Shown piece after piece: positions 27,507 to 34,865 of a DNA stretch of 64,000 bases. The notes beneath the pieces were generated by a model. That model was not told the origin of the DNA. It saw nothing but the letters and a program-made list of their open reading frames with translations, and ran no database searches. This stretch comes from Sagittula salina (GTDB lineage Bacteria; Pseudomonadota; Alphaproteobacteria; Rhodobacterales; Rhodobacteraceae), in assembly GCF_017813235.1 (NCBI RefSeq), contig NZ_JAGISH010000005.1:248001-312000 (forward strand), in the 5' to 3' direction. Both the position numbers and the translations under genes were made by a program. Each line of letters starts with the position of its first letter. Position 1 is the first letter of the stretch.

Positions 27507-29594
27507 ATGACCGAGACCTATGACGGGCCGATCCTGGAAATCGAGGATCTGTCGATTTCCTTCTTCACCCGGCTGCGGGAAATTCCCGCCGTGATGGATT
27601 TCTCCGTCAAGGTCATGCCCGGCGAGGCCGTGGGGCTGGTGGGCGAATCCGGCTGCGGCAAGTCGACCGTGGCACTGGGGATCATGCAGGATCTGGGGAA
27701 GAACGGCCGCGTCGTAGGCGGCACCATCAAGTTCAAGGGCCGTGACCTGAACACCATGAGCCGCGAGGAATTGCGGCGGGTGCGCGGTTCCGAGATCGCC
27801 ATGATCTATCAGGAACCCATGGCCTCTCTGAACCCGGCGATGAAGATCGGGCGGCAGCTGATGGAAGTGCCGATGATCCACAAGGGCTCGTCGGAAAAGG
27901 ACGCCTTTGAGCGTGCCCTGCAGGTTGTCACGGATGTGAAGCTGCCCGACCCGAAGCGCATCCTGAACAGCTATCCGCACCAGCTTTCGGGTGGGCAGCA
28001 GCAGCGCATCGTCATCGCCATGGCACTGATGGCGGAGCCGTCGTTGCTGATACTCGACGAGCCCACAACCGCGCTGGACGTGACGGTGGAGGCGGCCGTC
28101 GTCGAACTGGTGAAGGAACTGGGGCGCAAATACGGGACCTCCATGCTGTTCATTTCGCACAACCTCGGGCTGGTGCTGGAGACCTGTGACCGCATCTGCG
28201 TGATGTATTCCGGCGAGGCGGTGGAAACCGGGTCGATCGAGGATGTCTTTGACCAGATGATGCACCCCTATACGCAGGCGCTGTTTCGGTCGATCCCGCT
28301 GCCCGGCGCGGACAAGGCCACGCGCCCGCTGGTGGCGATCCCGGGAAACTTTCCGCTGCCGCACGAACGACCGCCCGGCTGCAACTTCGGCCCGCGCTGC
28401 GACTATTTCGAGGCGGGGCGCTGCGATGCCGTCTCCCGTGTCCCGATGGACTCTGTGCCGGGCGACGAACGCCACCGAACCCGCTGCCTCCAGTTCCGCG
28501 AGATCGACTGGAACGCGCCGCCCGCGAACGTCGTCGTGAAGGAGAAGACCGAGCCCGGCCGCCCGGTGCTGAGCATGAAGGGGTTGAAGAAATACTACGA
28601 AGTGGCCGCCAACTCGCTTTTCGGCGGTTCTGGCGCAACGAAGGTCGTGAAAGCCAACGAGACTCTCACCTTCGAGGCGCGCGAAAGCGAGACGCTGGCC
28701 ATCGTCGGTGAATCCGGCTGCGGAAAATCCACTTTTGCCAAAGTTCTGATGGGTTTGGAGACGGCGACCGACGGGACGATCCTGCTGGATGGGCGGTCCA
28801 TCGAAGACATTCCGATCGAAAAGCGCGACCCGCGCACGGTAGCCGATGTGCAGATGGTCTTCCAGAATCCTTTCGACACGCTCAACCCCTCGATGACGGT
28901 GGGGCGGCAGATCATCCGGGCTCTGGAAGTCTTCGGGGTGGGTGCCTCCGACGCGGATCGCCGGGAGCGGATGCTGACGTTGCTGGACCTTGTGAAGCTG
29001 CCACGCGAATTCGCAGGGCGGATGCCACGTCAGCTGTCGGGCGGCCAGAAACAAAGGGTGGGCATCGCCCGCGCCTTTGCGGGGGGCGCGCGTATCGTGG
29101 TGGCGGACGAGCCGGTCTCGGCGCTCGACGTCTCTGTTCAGGCGGCGGTTACCGACCTCTTGATGGACATCCAGCACGAGCAGAAGACGACGCTCCTGTT
29201 CATCTCCCACGACCTCAGCATCGTGCGCTACCTCAGCGACCGGGTCATGGTGATGTACCTCGGCCACGTGGTCGAACTTGGCACGACCGAGCAGGTCTTT
29301 GCCCCGCCCTACCACCCGTATACCGAAGCGCTGCTGTCCGCGGTGCCGATCGCGGATACCGCCGTGCACAAGAAACGCATCGTTCTGGAGGGCGACGTGC
29401 CTTCGGCGATGAATCCGCCGCCCGGCTGTCCCTTTCAGACACGCTGCCGCTGGAAGGATCACGTGCCCGACGGTCTGTGTGACCGCGAAGTGCCGCCGGT
29501 GCGGATTCTGGCTGAAGGCCATCAGGTCAAATGCCACCTCTCGGACGCGGATTTCGCCGCAATGGAGCCGGTGATCACGCTGGCTGCGGAATAG
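27507..29594 (+). CDS. Fused dual ATPase of a peptide-type ABC transporter (DppD-DppF)
   Basis: A 695-aa cytoplasmic protein with two complete ABC domains in one chain. Domain 1: Walker A GESGCGKST (46-54), signature LSGGQQQR (160-167), Walker B LLILDEP (180-186). Domain 2: Walker A GESGCGKST (401-409), signature LSGGQKQR (510-517), Walker B IVVADEP (530-536). Each domain is followed by the cysteine-rich oligopeptide/dipeptide C-terminal motif (PPGCNFGPRCDYFEAGRC and PPGCPFQTRC), which binds an Fe-S cluster in some members. ATG 27507 follows GGGAGACGGAATA; an upstream ATG (27417) would add a non-conserved stretch. It energises the two permeases upstream. Confidence 0.94.
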   Translation: MTETYDGPILEIEDLSISFFTRLREIPAVMDFSVKVMPGEAVGLVGESGCGKSTVALGIMQDLGKNGRVVGGTIKFKGRDLNTMSREELRRVRGSEIAMIYQEPMASLNPAMKIGRQLMEVPMIHKGSSEKDAFERALQVVTDVKLPDPKRILNSYPHQLSGGQQQRIVIAMALMAEPSLLILDEPTTALDVTVEAAVVELVKELGRKYGTSMLFISHNLGLVLETCDRICVMYSGEAVETGSIEDVFDQMMHPYTQALFRSIPLPGADKATRPLVAIPGNFPLPHERPPGCNFGPRCDYFEAGRCDAVSRVPMDSVPGDERHRTRCLQFREIDWNAPPANVVVKEKTEPGRPVLSMKGLKKYYEVAANSLFGGSGATKVVKANETLTFEARESETLAIVGESGCGKSTFAKVLMGLETATDGTILLDGRSIEDIPIEKRDPRTVADVQMVFQNPFDTLNPSMTVGRQIIRALEVFGVGASDADRRERMLTLLDLVKLPREFAGRMPRQLSGGQKQRVGIARAFAGGARIVVADEPVSALDVSVQAAVTDLLMDIQHEQKTTLLFISHDLSIVRYLSDRVMVMYLGHVVELGTTEQVFAPPYHPYTEALLSAVPIADTAVHKKRIVLEGDVPSAMNPPPGCPFQTRCRWKDHVPDGLCDREVPPVRILAEGHQVKCHLSDADFAAMEPVITLAAE

Positions 29595-29624
29595 CTTCGT
29601 GGCCGGTCACGGAAGCGGACCGAT

Positions 29625-30608
29625 TCACGCGCCCTGCTCCGTCCGGGTGGTCGGGGCGCCCGGCTCTGCTTCCGACGCAGACTGCGCCAGGCCAGCGACG
29701 TGGTTTTCTCCGCTGCCGCGTGACTTGCGGATATAGTAGGGTGAAATGGTGGACTGCTCGAGGATCTCGTTCTGGGCGCGGAGCGAGAGCGCCGCATCAA
29801 GCCGGAAGTCCGCCATCGTCTCGTGCCGGCGACTGAGCACCGCCGCGAGGGGCGCCACATCCGTCACGCGCAGTTCCACTTGCGCACCATCGTCGAGATC
29901 CAGCGTCATCCCCTCCATCGGCAGGAATCGGAAGCCGCCACGGCCCAGTGTCAGCACCAGCCCCGGCACGTTGGCCACCACGGCGGGCACCCGGCAGGCG
30001 CGCCTGTTATAGACCAGCGTCCAGCCCCAGCGCACAGCCAGGTCGATGGCAAACAGGACGCTGATCACCCCCAGCATCGTGACCAGCACCGCGATGCCGC
30101 TGATCAATGTGCTCTCGCGCAGTTTGCCATCCACCGCTTGCCAGTCGATCCTCCCGTTGGAAAAAAGCCCTGCCTCCGTCGGCAAGGCGATGCCATCCGC
30201 CTGCTCCAACGCGCGGCAGGCCAGAACTGTCTGATGGTCGAATTCCCGCAGCAGCAGGCGTACGTGACGTGCATCATAGGACGCGCCAGGCCGGGTCAGC
30301 CGATCCGCCTCCGCCATCATGTCGAGGGAGATTCCAGCAAGCCGATCCAAACGCGCGCTCCGAAGGTCCGAAAGAATGTGGCGTTCGCGCAGGCCCTCCA
30401 TCCGCTCCGCGATGCGTTCGGCCTGCAGCGCTGGCACGCGTGTCGCATTGCCCGGCAAGAGCGATAGCGCGCGCGCGACCCCGATCAGCCCCTGTGGCGG
30501 GGCGCAGCCGTCTGCCCGCGCATCCTGTGGCAGCAGGAAACACAACGCGGCCAGCATCGCCAGAAGCGTGCAAGGCCATTGTCCCGCGATGTGCCGGGCG
30601 GCGCCCAT
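29625..30608 (-). CDS. Hypothetical exported/membrane protein with weak PilZ-like C-terminal domain
   Basis: A 327-aa protein with an N-terminal signal peptide (WPCTLLAMLAALCFLLP, ending DARADGC) and a helical periplasmic part of about 130 residues. One membrane helix follows at about 180-200 (ISGIAVLVTMLGVISVLFAIDLAV), then a cytoplasmic part. The latter starts NRRACRVPAVVANVPG and continues LTLGRGGFRFLPMEGMTLDL. The arginine pair and G-rich turn resemble the RxxxR and (D/N)xSxxG motifs of PilZ c-di-GMP-binding domains, but the second motif is degenerate, so binding is uncertain. ATG 30608 has GAGGAG upstream. It is convergent with the ABC operon. Confidence 0.6.
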   Translation of the reverse strand: MGAARHIAGQWPCTLLAMLAALCFLLPQDARADGCAPPQGLIGVARALSLLPGNATRVPALQAERIAERMEGLRERHILSDLRSARLDRLAGISLDMMAEADRLTRPGASYDARHVRLLLREFDHQTVLACRALEQADGIALPTEAGLFSNGRIDWQAVDGKLRESTLISGIAVLVTMLGVISVLFAIDLAVRWGWTLVYNRRACRVPAVVANVPGLVLTLGRGGFRFLPMEGMTLDLDDGAQVELRVTDVAPLAAVLSRRHETMADFRLDAALSLRAQNEILEQSTISPYYIRKSRGSGENHVAGLAQSASEAEPGAPTTRTEQGA

Positions 30609-30747
30609 GACCTCTCCTCGTCGCCATTCCGTGCCAGTCGCACCGTGCAAGCGTCTCAGGAAAGCGTCAATCGCGCCCTAAACATCTTAATTGTCCGGAA
30701 ATATCCTCTGGTCTCCCGAATCCGCTGCAACCCGGAAGGGCCGGGTC

Positions 30748-31389
30748 TCAGCTCCCCCAGATCACCTTCACGTAATTCTTCGTCTCGCGGTAGGGCGGCA
30801 CGCCGTTGTGCTTTTCGACCGCCGCAGGCCCGGCATTGTAGGCCGCCAAAGCCAACCGCCACGACCCGAACTTGCGGTACTGCGCCTTCAGATAACGCGC
30901 CCCACCTTCGAGGTTTTGCCGAGGGTCATCGGGATCGACCCCCAGAGCCGCGGCCGTGGCGGGCATGAGTTGCGCCAGCCCGATCGCGCCCTTGTGCGAT
31001 CGGGCTCCGGGATTGAAGCGGCTTTCCTGATGCACCAGACGCAGGAAAAGATCCTCCGGCACGCCATGTTTCTGCGCCGCCACCCGCGCCATCACCGCGA
31101 AGGGCCCGTTGTAGCCGCCGCGGTACTTCGGCGTCGCGCCGTCGTCGCCACCGGTCGCGCCCCACTTTGTCGGCGTCACCACCTTCGGCGGCTGCAGGCG
31201 GACAGAAGAATTGTACTGCTGGGACGCCCGCTGATCCAGAACGCTGGTCTGCGAGGAAAACAACCTCGACCGGCTCTTGGTGGAGACGATGTCGGCCGAA
31301 GCCGCATCCCCCGCCACCAATCCGGCCAACGCGCATAGCACTGCCACGGTGCCCGTGACCCGACCTGTTCCACTGCGTGTCCCCGCCAT
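30748..31389 (-). CDS. Lytic transglycosylase (SLT domain)
   Basis: A 213-aa exported murein hydrolase. A signal peptide ([22 protein letters not shown]) and a linker precede the SLT/goose-lysozyme-like domain. The catalytic glutamate is in [20 protein letters not shown], followed by [33 protein letters not shown] and [16 protein letters not shown]. Such proteins cut peptidoglycan between MurNAc and GlcNAc and leave 1,6-anhydro ends. ATG 31389 has AAGAAGG upstream. The open frame extends further 5' across the ssb promoter and is rejected there. Divergent from ssb. Confidence 0.9.
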   Translation of the reverse strand: MAGTRSGTGRVTGTVAVLCALAGLVAGDAASADIVSTKSRSRLFSSQTSVLDQRASQQYNSSVRLQPPKVVTPTKWGATGGDDGATPKYRGGYNGPFAVMARVAAQKHGVPEDLFLRLVHQESRFNPGARSHKGAIGLAQLMPATAAALGVDPDDPRQNLEGGARYLKAQYRKFGSWRLALAAYNAGPAAVEKHNGVPPYRETKNYVKVIWGS

Positions 31390-31516
31390 GGACCCGTCCT
31401 TCTTCAGCCCTCGTCTTGTGGTCGAAACCTTAGACGCAAACCTTCCCTGCGGGAACCCCCGGAAGGCGGGAGCGTTTGTCCCCTCAGGCTTGCTGGTATA
31501 GTAACGGCAGACAATC

Positions 31517-31553
31517 GCCGACGCGATTCTGCGCGCGCGCGGTTCGCGTCGGC
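31517..31553 (+). promoter_or_regulatory. Strong hairpin in the ssb 5' leader
   Basis: GCCGACGCG (31517-31525) pairs perfectly with CGCGTCGGC (31545-31553) across a 19-nt alternating GC loop. It lies between a TATAGT -10-like hexamer (31497-31502) and the ssb ribosome binding site (GAGAGGG). It would form in the leader RNA and may modulate ssb translation. Confidence 0.5.
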
Positions 31554-31579
31554 AAATCCTGATATCGAGAGGGCAAGAC

Positions 31580-32107
31580 ATGGCCGGTTCAGTGAACAAG
31601 GTGATCCTGATTGGCAATCTCGGGAGAGACCCCGAGGTGCGCAGCTTTCAGAATGGTGGCAAGGTCTGCAACCTGCGCATCGCCACGTCTGAGAACTGGA
31701 AGGATCGCAATACCGGCGAGCGCCGCGAAAAAACCGAGTGGCACTCGGTCGCCATCTTCCAGGAGGGCCTCGTGCGCGTGGCGGAGCAGTACCTGCGCAA
31801 GGGGTCCAAGGTCTATATCGAGGGCCAGCTGCAGACCCGCAAGTGGCAAGACCAGTCGGGTCAGGACCGCTATTCGACCGAAGTGGTGCTCCAGGGCTTC
31901 GGTGGCACCCTCGTGATGCTCGACGGCCGTGACGGCGGCGGCTCGGGCGGCGGTGGCGGCTACGGAGGCGGCTCGGGCGGCGGTTACGATGATCGCGGCG
32001 GCTATGACGAAGGTGCCTCCGGCGGCGGCTATGGTGGGGGCTCTGGCGGGGGGTCCGGCCCGTCGCGCGCGCCGTCGCGCGATATCGACGACGAGATTCC
32101 GTTCTGA
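31580..32107 (+). CDS. ssb: Single-stranded DNA-binding protein
   Basis: A 175-aa replication and repair protein that coats single-stranded DNA as a tetramer. The OB fold (residues 1-110) starts [20 protein letters not shown] and includes [19 protein letters not shown] and [21 protein letters not shown] glycine-rich linker of about 45 residues follows. The acidic tip DIDDEIPF recruits partner proteins. The ribosome binding site GAGAGGG lies before ATG 31580. It is monocistronic, with a hairpin in the leader and another 67 nt after the stop. Confidence 0.97.
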   Translation: MAGSVNKVILIGNLGRDPEVRSFQNGGKVCNLRIATSENWKDRNTGERREKTEWHSVAIFQEGLVRVAEQYLRKGSKVYIEGQLQTRKWQDQSGQDRYSTEVVLQGFGGTLVMLDGRDGGGSGGGGGYGGGSGGGYDDRGGYDEGASGGGYGGGSGGGSGPSRAPSRDIDDEIPF

Positions 32108-32173
32108 TCCAGCCCGGATCCAGCCGACACAGGTTCCGTCCGAACGGCGACAAACAGCGAACGAATCGTTAAG

Positions 32174-32211
32174 AACGGCGCGCGATGGGGATCCCCCGTT
32201 TGCGCGCCGTT
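32174..32211 (+). terminator. Cruciform-type hairpin after ssb
   Basis: AACGGCGCGC (32174-32183) pairs with GCGCGCCGTT (32202-32211). Its loop contains a second perfect palindrome, GGGGATCCCC (32187-32196). It is followed by AATTCG with no long U-tract. It probably marks the 3' end of the ssb message. Confidence 0.55.
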
Positions 32212-32263
32212 AATTCGTGTAACCCAGACTTTCACCGCGCCTTTTCCCTCATAGGATGTTCCT

Positions 32264-32282
32264 GCCGGACACGATGTCCGGC
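32264..32282 (+). promoter_or_regulatory. Leader hairpin upstream of the 48-bp-repeat gene
   Basis: A perfect 8-bp stem GCCGGACA/TGTCCGGC with a CGA loop, ending 26 nt before the start codon of the repeat gene and just upstream of its AAGGAG site. A TAGGAT -10-like hexamer lies close upstream. It may be an operator or an RNA element. Confidence 0.5.
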
Positions 32283-32308
32283 GCGTACATTCTGACAAGG
32301 AGAAAATT

Positions 32309-32635
32309 ATGCGCGCTGCTGTCACACAAACCCGTACCACCACCACGACCACCGCCATGGGCAACCACCAGCTTCCCACCAAGCTGACCCGGTCCGGGAC
32401 CGCCATGGGTAGCCACCAGCTTCCCACCAAGCTGTCCCGGACCGGGACCGCCATGGGCAACCATCAGCTTCCCACCAAGCTGTCCCGGTCCGGGACCGCC
32501 ATGGGTAGCCACCAGCTGCCCACCAAGCTGACCCGGTCCGGGACCGCCATGGGCAACCACCAGCTGCCCACCAAGCTGACCCGGTCCGGGACCGCCATGG
32601 GTAGCCACCAGCTTCCCACCAAGCTGACTCGCTGA
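32309..32635 (+). CDS. Tandem-repeat protein: six units of 16 residues (108 aa)
   Basis: I do not recognise this family. After a 14-residue leader (MRAAVTQTRTTTTT) the product is six copies of a unit TAMG[N/S]HQLPTKL[T/S]R[S/T]G, the last one ending LTR-stop. It has no cysteine, acidic residue, signal peptide or membrane helix. Each unit carries one His, one Lys and one Arg, so the protein is strongly basic and probably disordered. Evidence that it is translated: AAGGAG 6 nt before ATG 32309, units of exactly 48 bp, mostly silent or conservative differences between units, and a terminator 12 nt after the stop. The odd and even units differ (GGC-AAC versus GGT-AGC), which points to growth by a 96-bp dimer. 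Possibilities are a multi-core peptide precursor, a nucleic-acid- or polymer-binding protein, or a structural repeat protein; none is shown. Confidence 0.7.
   Translation: MRAAVTQTRTTTTTTAMGNHQLPTKLTRSGTAMGSHQLPTKLSRTGTAMGNHQLPTKLSRSGTAMGSHQLPTKLTRSGTAMGNHQLPTKLTRSGTAMGSHQLPTKLTR
32351..32635 (+). repeat. Six tandem 48-bp repeats inside the 108-aa gene
   Basis: Units start at 32351, 32399, 32447, 32495, 32543 and 32591 (the last is 45 bp including the stop). They are nearly identical. The regular differences are GGC-AAC versus GGT-AGC in alternate units, CTT versus CTG, and ACC versus TCC. There are no unique spacers, so this is not a CRISPR array. Confidence 0.97.
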
Positions 32636-32646
32636 TGCACACCGGG

Positions 32647-32670
32647 CCCCCGCTTTTGCGGGGGTTTGTT
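32647..32670 (+). terminator. Rho-independent terminator after the repeat gene
   Basis: CCCCCGC/GCGGGGG stem (32647-32653 with 32658-32664), TTTT loop, then TTTGTT. It starts 12 nt after the stop codon and lies just before the convergent MFS stop (32674). Confidence 0.88.
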
Positions 32671-32673
32671 CAG

Positions 32674-33849
32674 TCATGCCTCGGGCGGGAAAACCTCCCG
32701 CCCGGCGCCCTTGGGTCGGGTAACCCACCAGACCAGGGGGATGAACAGCGCGCCAAGCACGAGAACGTAGATATCCGCGAGGGAAGAAAGCAGCGCGTAT
32801 CCCGTGCCGACCTGCGCCAGTGCCGATCCGAACTGGATATACATGCCGATCCAGCGGGTGCGGGCAGCGGAGTGACGCGCACTCAACTCGCCAAGGAACC
32901 GTGAGGTGACCGAATTTCCCAACACCTCGAAAAACATCAGGAAAACTACCGCCAGCCATAGTCCATCGATCGAGAGCCCCCCATAGGCGCCGAAAGACAG
33001 GAGCGGGAAAACTCCCAACACGATCCAGATCGGCAGGCCCGTGCCGCGCCCCTGCACGAGGTATAGCAACGGCGCCGCAGCCAGACGTCCGAGGCCGATC
33101 ACCAGAACCACCTCCATTTCCGATCGCCCCGCGCCCAGCGTGACCGGCAGAAAGGCCATGAAGGATATCAGCAGGCCGAAACAGGGGATGATCCAGAGCG
33201 CAAGACCGGGATCGATGTCGCGCAGACCCGCCTGCTCCTGCGCCTCCGGCGGGCGCCGCGCCTCCCCGGCAAGGGTCGCCCCCACCAGCACCAGCACCGC
33301 CTGCAGCCCTGCAACGATGCTGATGACCCTCAGCGCCGAAACCTCGCCGGCTGCGGCGGACCCCGTCAGAACAAGGCTCGACAGGCAAAGCGCCACCGCC
33401 AGCCGTGTGGCGAAAGCAGCGCTGGGATTCGGCGCCTGTGTCGCGGTAACAAGGCCGACATACTGGAAGCCCGAGGCGCAGATGCCGATCACGGCCCAAG
33501 CCGCCATGCTTCCGACGAAGCCCAGCCAGGGCACGGCGAGCATCATCGCGCAGGAGACCGCCGCAAGAGCCAGCGTGCGGCCGGGCTTCAGTCGCTCCGG
33601 GGCAAGCAGGGGAAACAGCAGCGATCCCAGCGTCTGCCCCAAAAGGAGCATCCCCGACACCCAGCCCACATGCTGCAACGACCAGCCGCCACTGACGTAA
33701 AGGACGACCACCAGCGGCAGGATCTGCACCGGCAGCGACCCGCATGCGGAAACGAGGCTCGCACCCAGCACTACGCGCGGCGTGCCGTCCTCCATGTCGC
33801 GCAGATCATCCAGCGCGGCGGACGGCACCGAGCCGCCGCGCAGACTCAT
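32674..33849 (-). CDS. Major facilitator superfamily transporter
   Basis: A 391-aa inner-membrane transporter with about 12 predicted helices. Examples are VVLGASLVSACGSLPVQILPL, VGWVSGMLLLGQTLGSLLF, and a central loop LAGEARRPPEAQEQAGLRDI between the two six-helix halves. The ends of helices 2-3 carry LLAPERLKPGRTLAL, a weak form of the MFS A motif. The substrate is unknown; many such proteins are drug or metabolite exporters. Its start overlaps the end of the DUF6065-like gene by 4 nt (33846-33849), so the two are co-translated. It converges on the 48-bp-repeat gene, with the terminator of the latter in the 38-nt gap. Confidence 0.85.
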   Translation of the reverse strand: MSLRGGSVPSAALDDLRDMEDGTPRVVLGASLVSACGSLPVQILPLVVVLYVSGGWSLQHVGWVSGMLLLGQTLGSLLFPLLAPERLKPGRTLALAAVSCAMMLAVPWLGFVGSMAAWAVIGICASGFQYVGLVTATQAPNPSAAFATRLAVALCLSSLVLTGSAAAGEVSALRVISIVAGLQAVLVLVGATLAGEARRPPEAQEQAGLRDIDPGLALWIIPCFGLLISFMAFLPVTLGAGRSEMEVVLVIGLGRLAAAPLLYLVQGRGTGLPIWIVLGVFPLLSFGAYGGLSIDGLWLAVVFLMFFEVLGNSVTSRFLGELSARHSAARTRWIGMYIQFGSALAQVGTGYALLSSLADIYVLVLGALFIPLVWWVTRPKGAGREVFPPEA

Positions 33850-34607
33850 TCAGAGCCTCCGCGTTTTGCCTCCCGTCTGCGGCCTGCCGCGTACTGGCCT
33901 GGTCCCTTCCGGACTTCCGACACGCCGGGAATTCGCAGCGTCGACTTTGCCGCCTGCCAATCAAAGGCGTCATCCTCCGTGCCGGTGGTCAACGAACATC
34001 CGGGGCCCGTGGCGCGGTAAGCGGCCTTGGGCAGGGGCTGGACCTGAAACAGCGGAAACTCCTTTGGAATCAGTATCTCGCGATCGGTGGCGCGCAGCTG
34101 GATATTCATGAACAGCGGACAGGGGGCGAAATCGTCCGTCTCCACGATCGCCTCGAAAACCGAAAAATCCTTGCGCGGGGCGATGTTGACCAGCGGCCGG
34201 AAGGACAGCGCCCAGTCAGCCGCGCTGTTGACGAACCAGCCGGTCCATATCTGCACCACGCCCGGCTCCGACAGGGCGGTCAGGAAATTGGGCGCCGTGC
34301 CACTCATCTCTGGCGGGCAATGCGCCTCCCATGGCTCCAGCGCCTCGGTATCAAAGGCCTTGTGGCTCAGCGCCCGCCAGCCGCCGTCATCGGCGACGAA
34401 GGTCTGGTAGCCGTCGAACGACAGCTGGATGTCTTCCGGGGGAAAGATGTACCACCCCCAGGCGGAGGCCGTGCGGACCGCCTCGCAGTACTGGTAGGCA
34501 GAAATCGGCAGGTATCCAAGCGCCGCCTTGTCGGCGGGCATCGGGACGCGGGCCGTCGGGTGAACGCGGTGGAAATGTACGAGCGGTTCGTCAATCTGGT
34601 CGCGCAT
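33846..34607 (-). CDS. DUF6065-like protein
   Basis: A soluble 253-aa protein without signal peptide. The pattern LPISAYQYCEAVRTASAWGW ... FPPEDIQLSFDG ... VQIWTGWFVNSAADWALSFR ... PCPLFMNIQLRATDREILIP ... FPLFQVQPLP resembles, from memory, the DUF6065 family, whose function is unknown to me. I chose ATG 34607 (GGGAG 7 nt upstream); an in-frame TTG at 34640 is an alternative without a clear ribosome binding site. It is translationally coupled to the MFS transporter downstream. Together they face the tandem-repeat gene. The C-terminal 40 residues are basic and probably flexible. Confidence 0.6.
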   Translation of the reverse strand: MRDQIDEPLVHFHRVHPTARVPMPADKAALGYLPISAYQYCEAVRTASAWGWYIFPPEDIQLSFDGYQTFVADDGGWRALSHKAFDTEALEPWEAHCPPEMSGTAPNFLTALSEPGVVQIWTGWFVNSAADWALSFRPLVNIAPRKDFSVFEAIVETDDFAPCPLFMNIQLRATDREILIPKEFPLFQVQPLPKAAYRATGPGCSLTTGTEDDAFDWQAAKSTLRIPGVSEVRKGPGQYAAGRRREAKRGGSE

Positions 34608-34865
34608 GGGGGTGCTCCCGGCACTGCTTTGATCAGACAAAAATCTGAAATGCCGTCAGTAAGCGCCCCAGTCCGGCACCGATCAACCTTCAGATGCGGA
34701 GCTTTCCCGATCGCACGTCCTGATAGCGAAATTTTCACGGCATATTCACGGTCGGCTAACGGGGCCTGCGACGAACATGAGCACCCGGGGCGGCAGGAGA
34801 CCGCTTGACCTCGGCCTGTCCGGGGCAGACGTTACCCCCGTGGTCGGAGCACAGGAGTCCCTTGA

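Noticed and set aside
32351-32635. Tandem array as a CRISPR
   Set aside because: Repeats are contiguous with no unique spacers, in frame, and inside a gene with ribosome binding site and terminator.
32249-33745. Long minus-strand frame across the repeats and MFS gene
   Set aside because: It is another frame of the MFS gene and of the repeats; the Gly/Pro-rich product is not protein-like, and the MFS frame explains the region.
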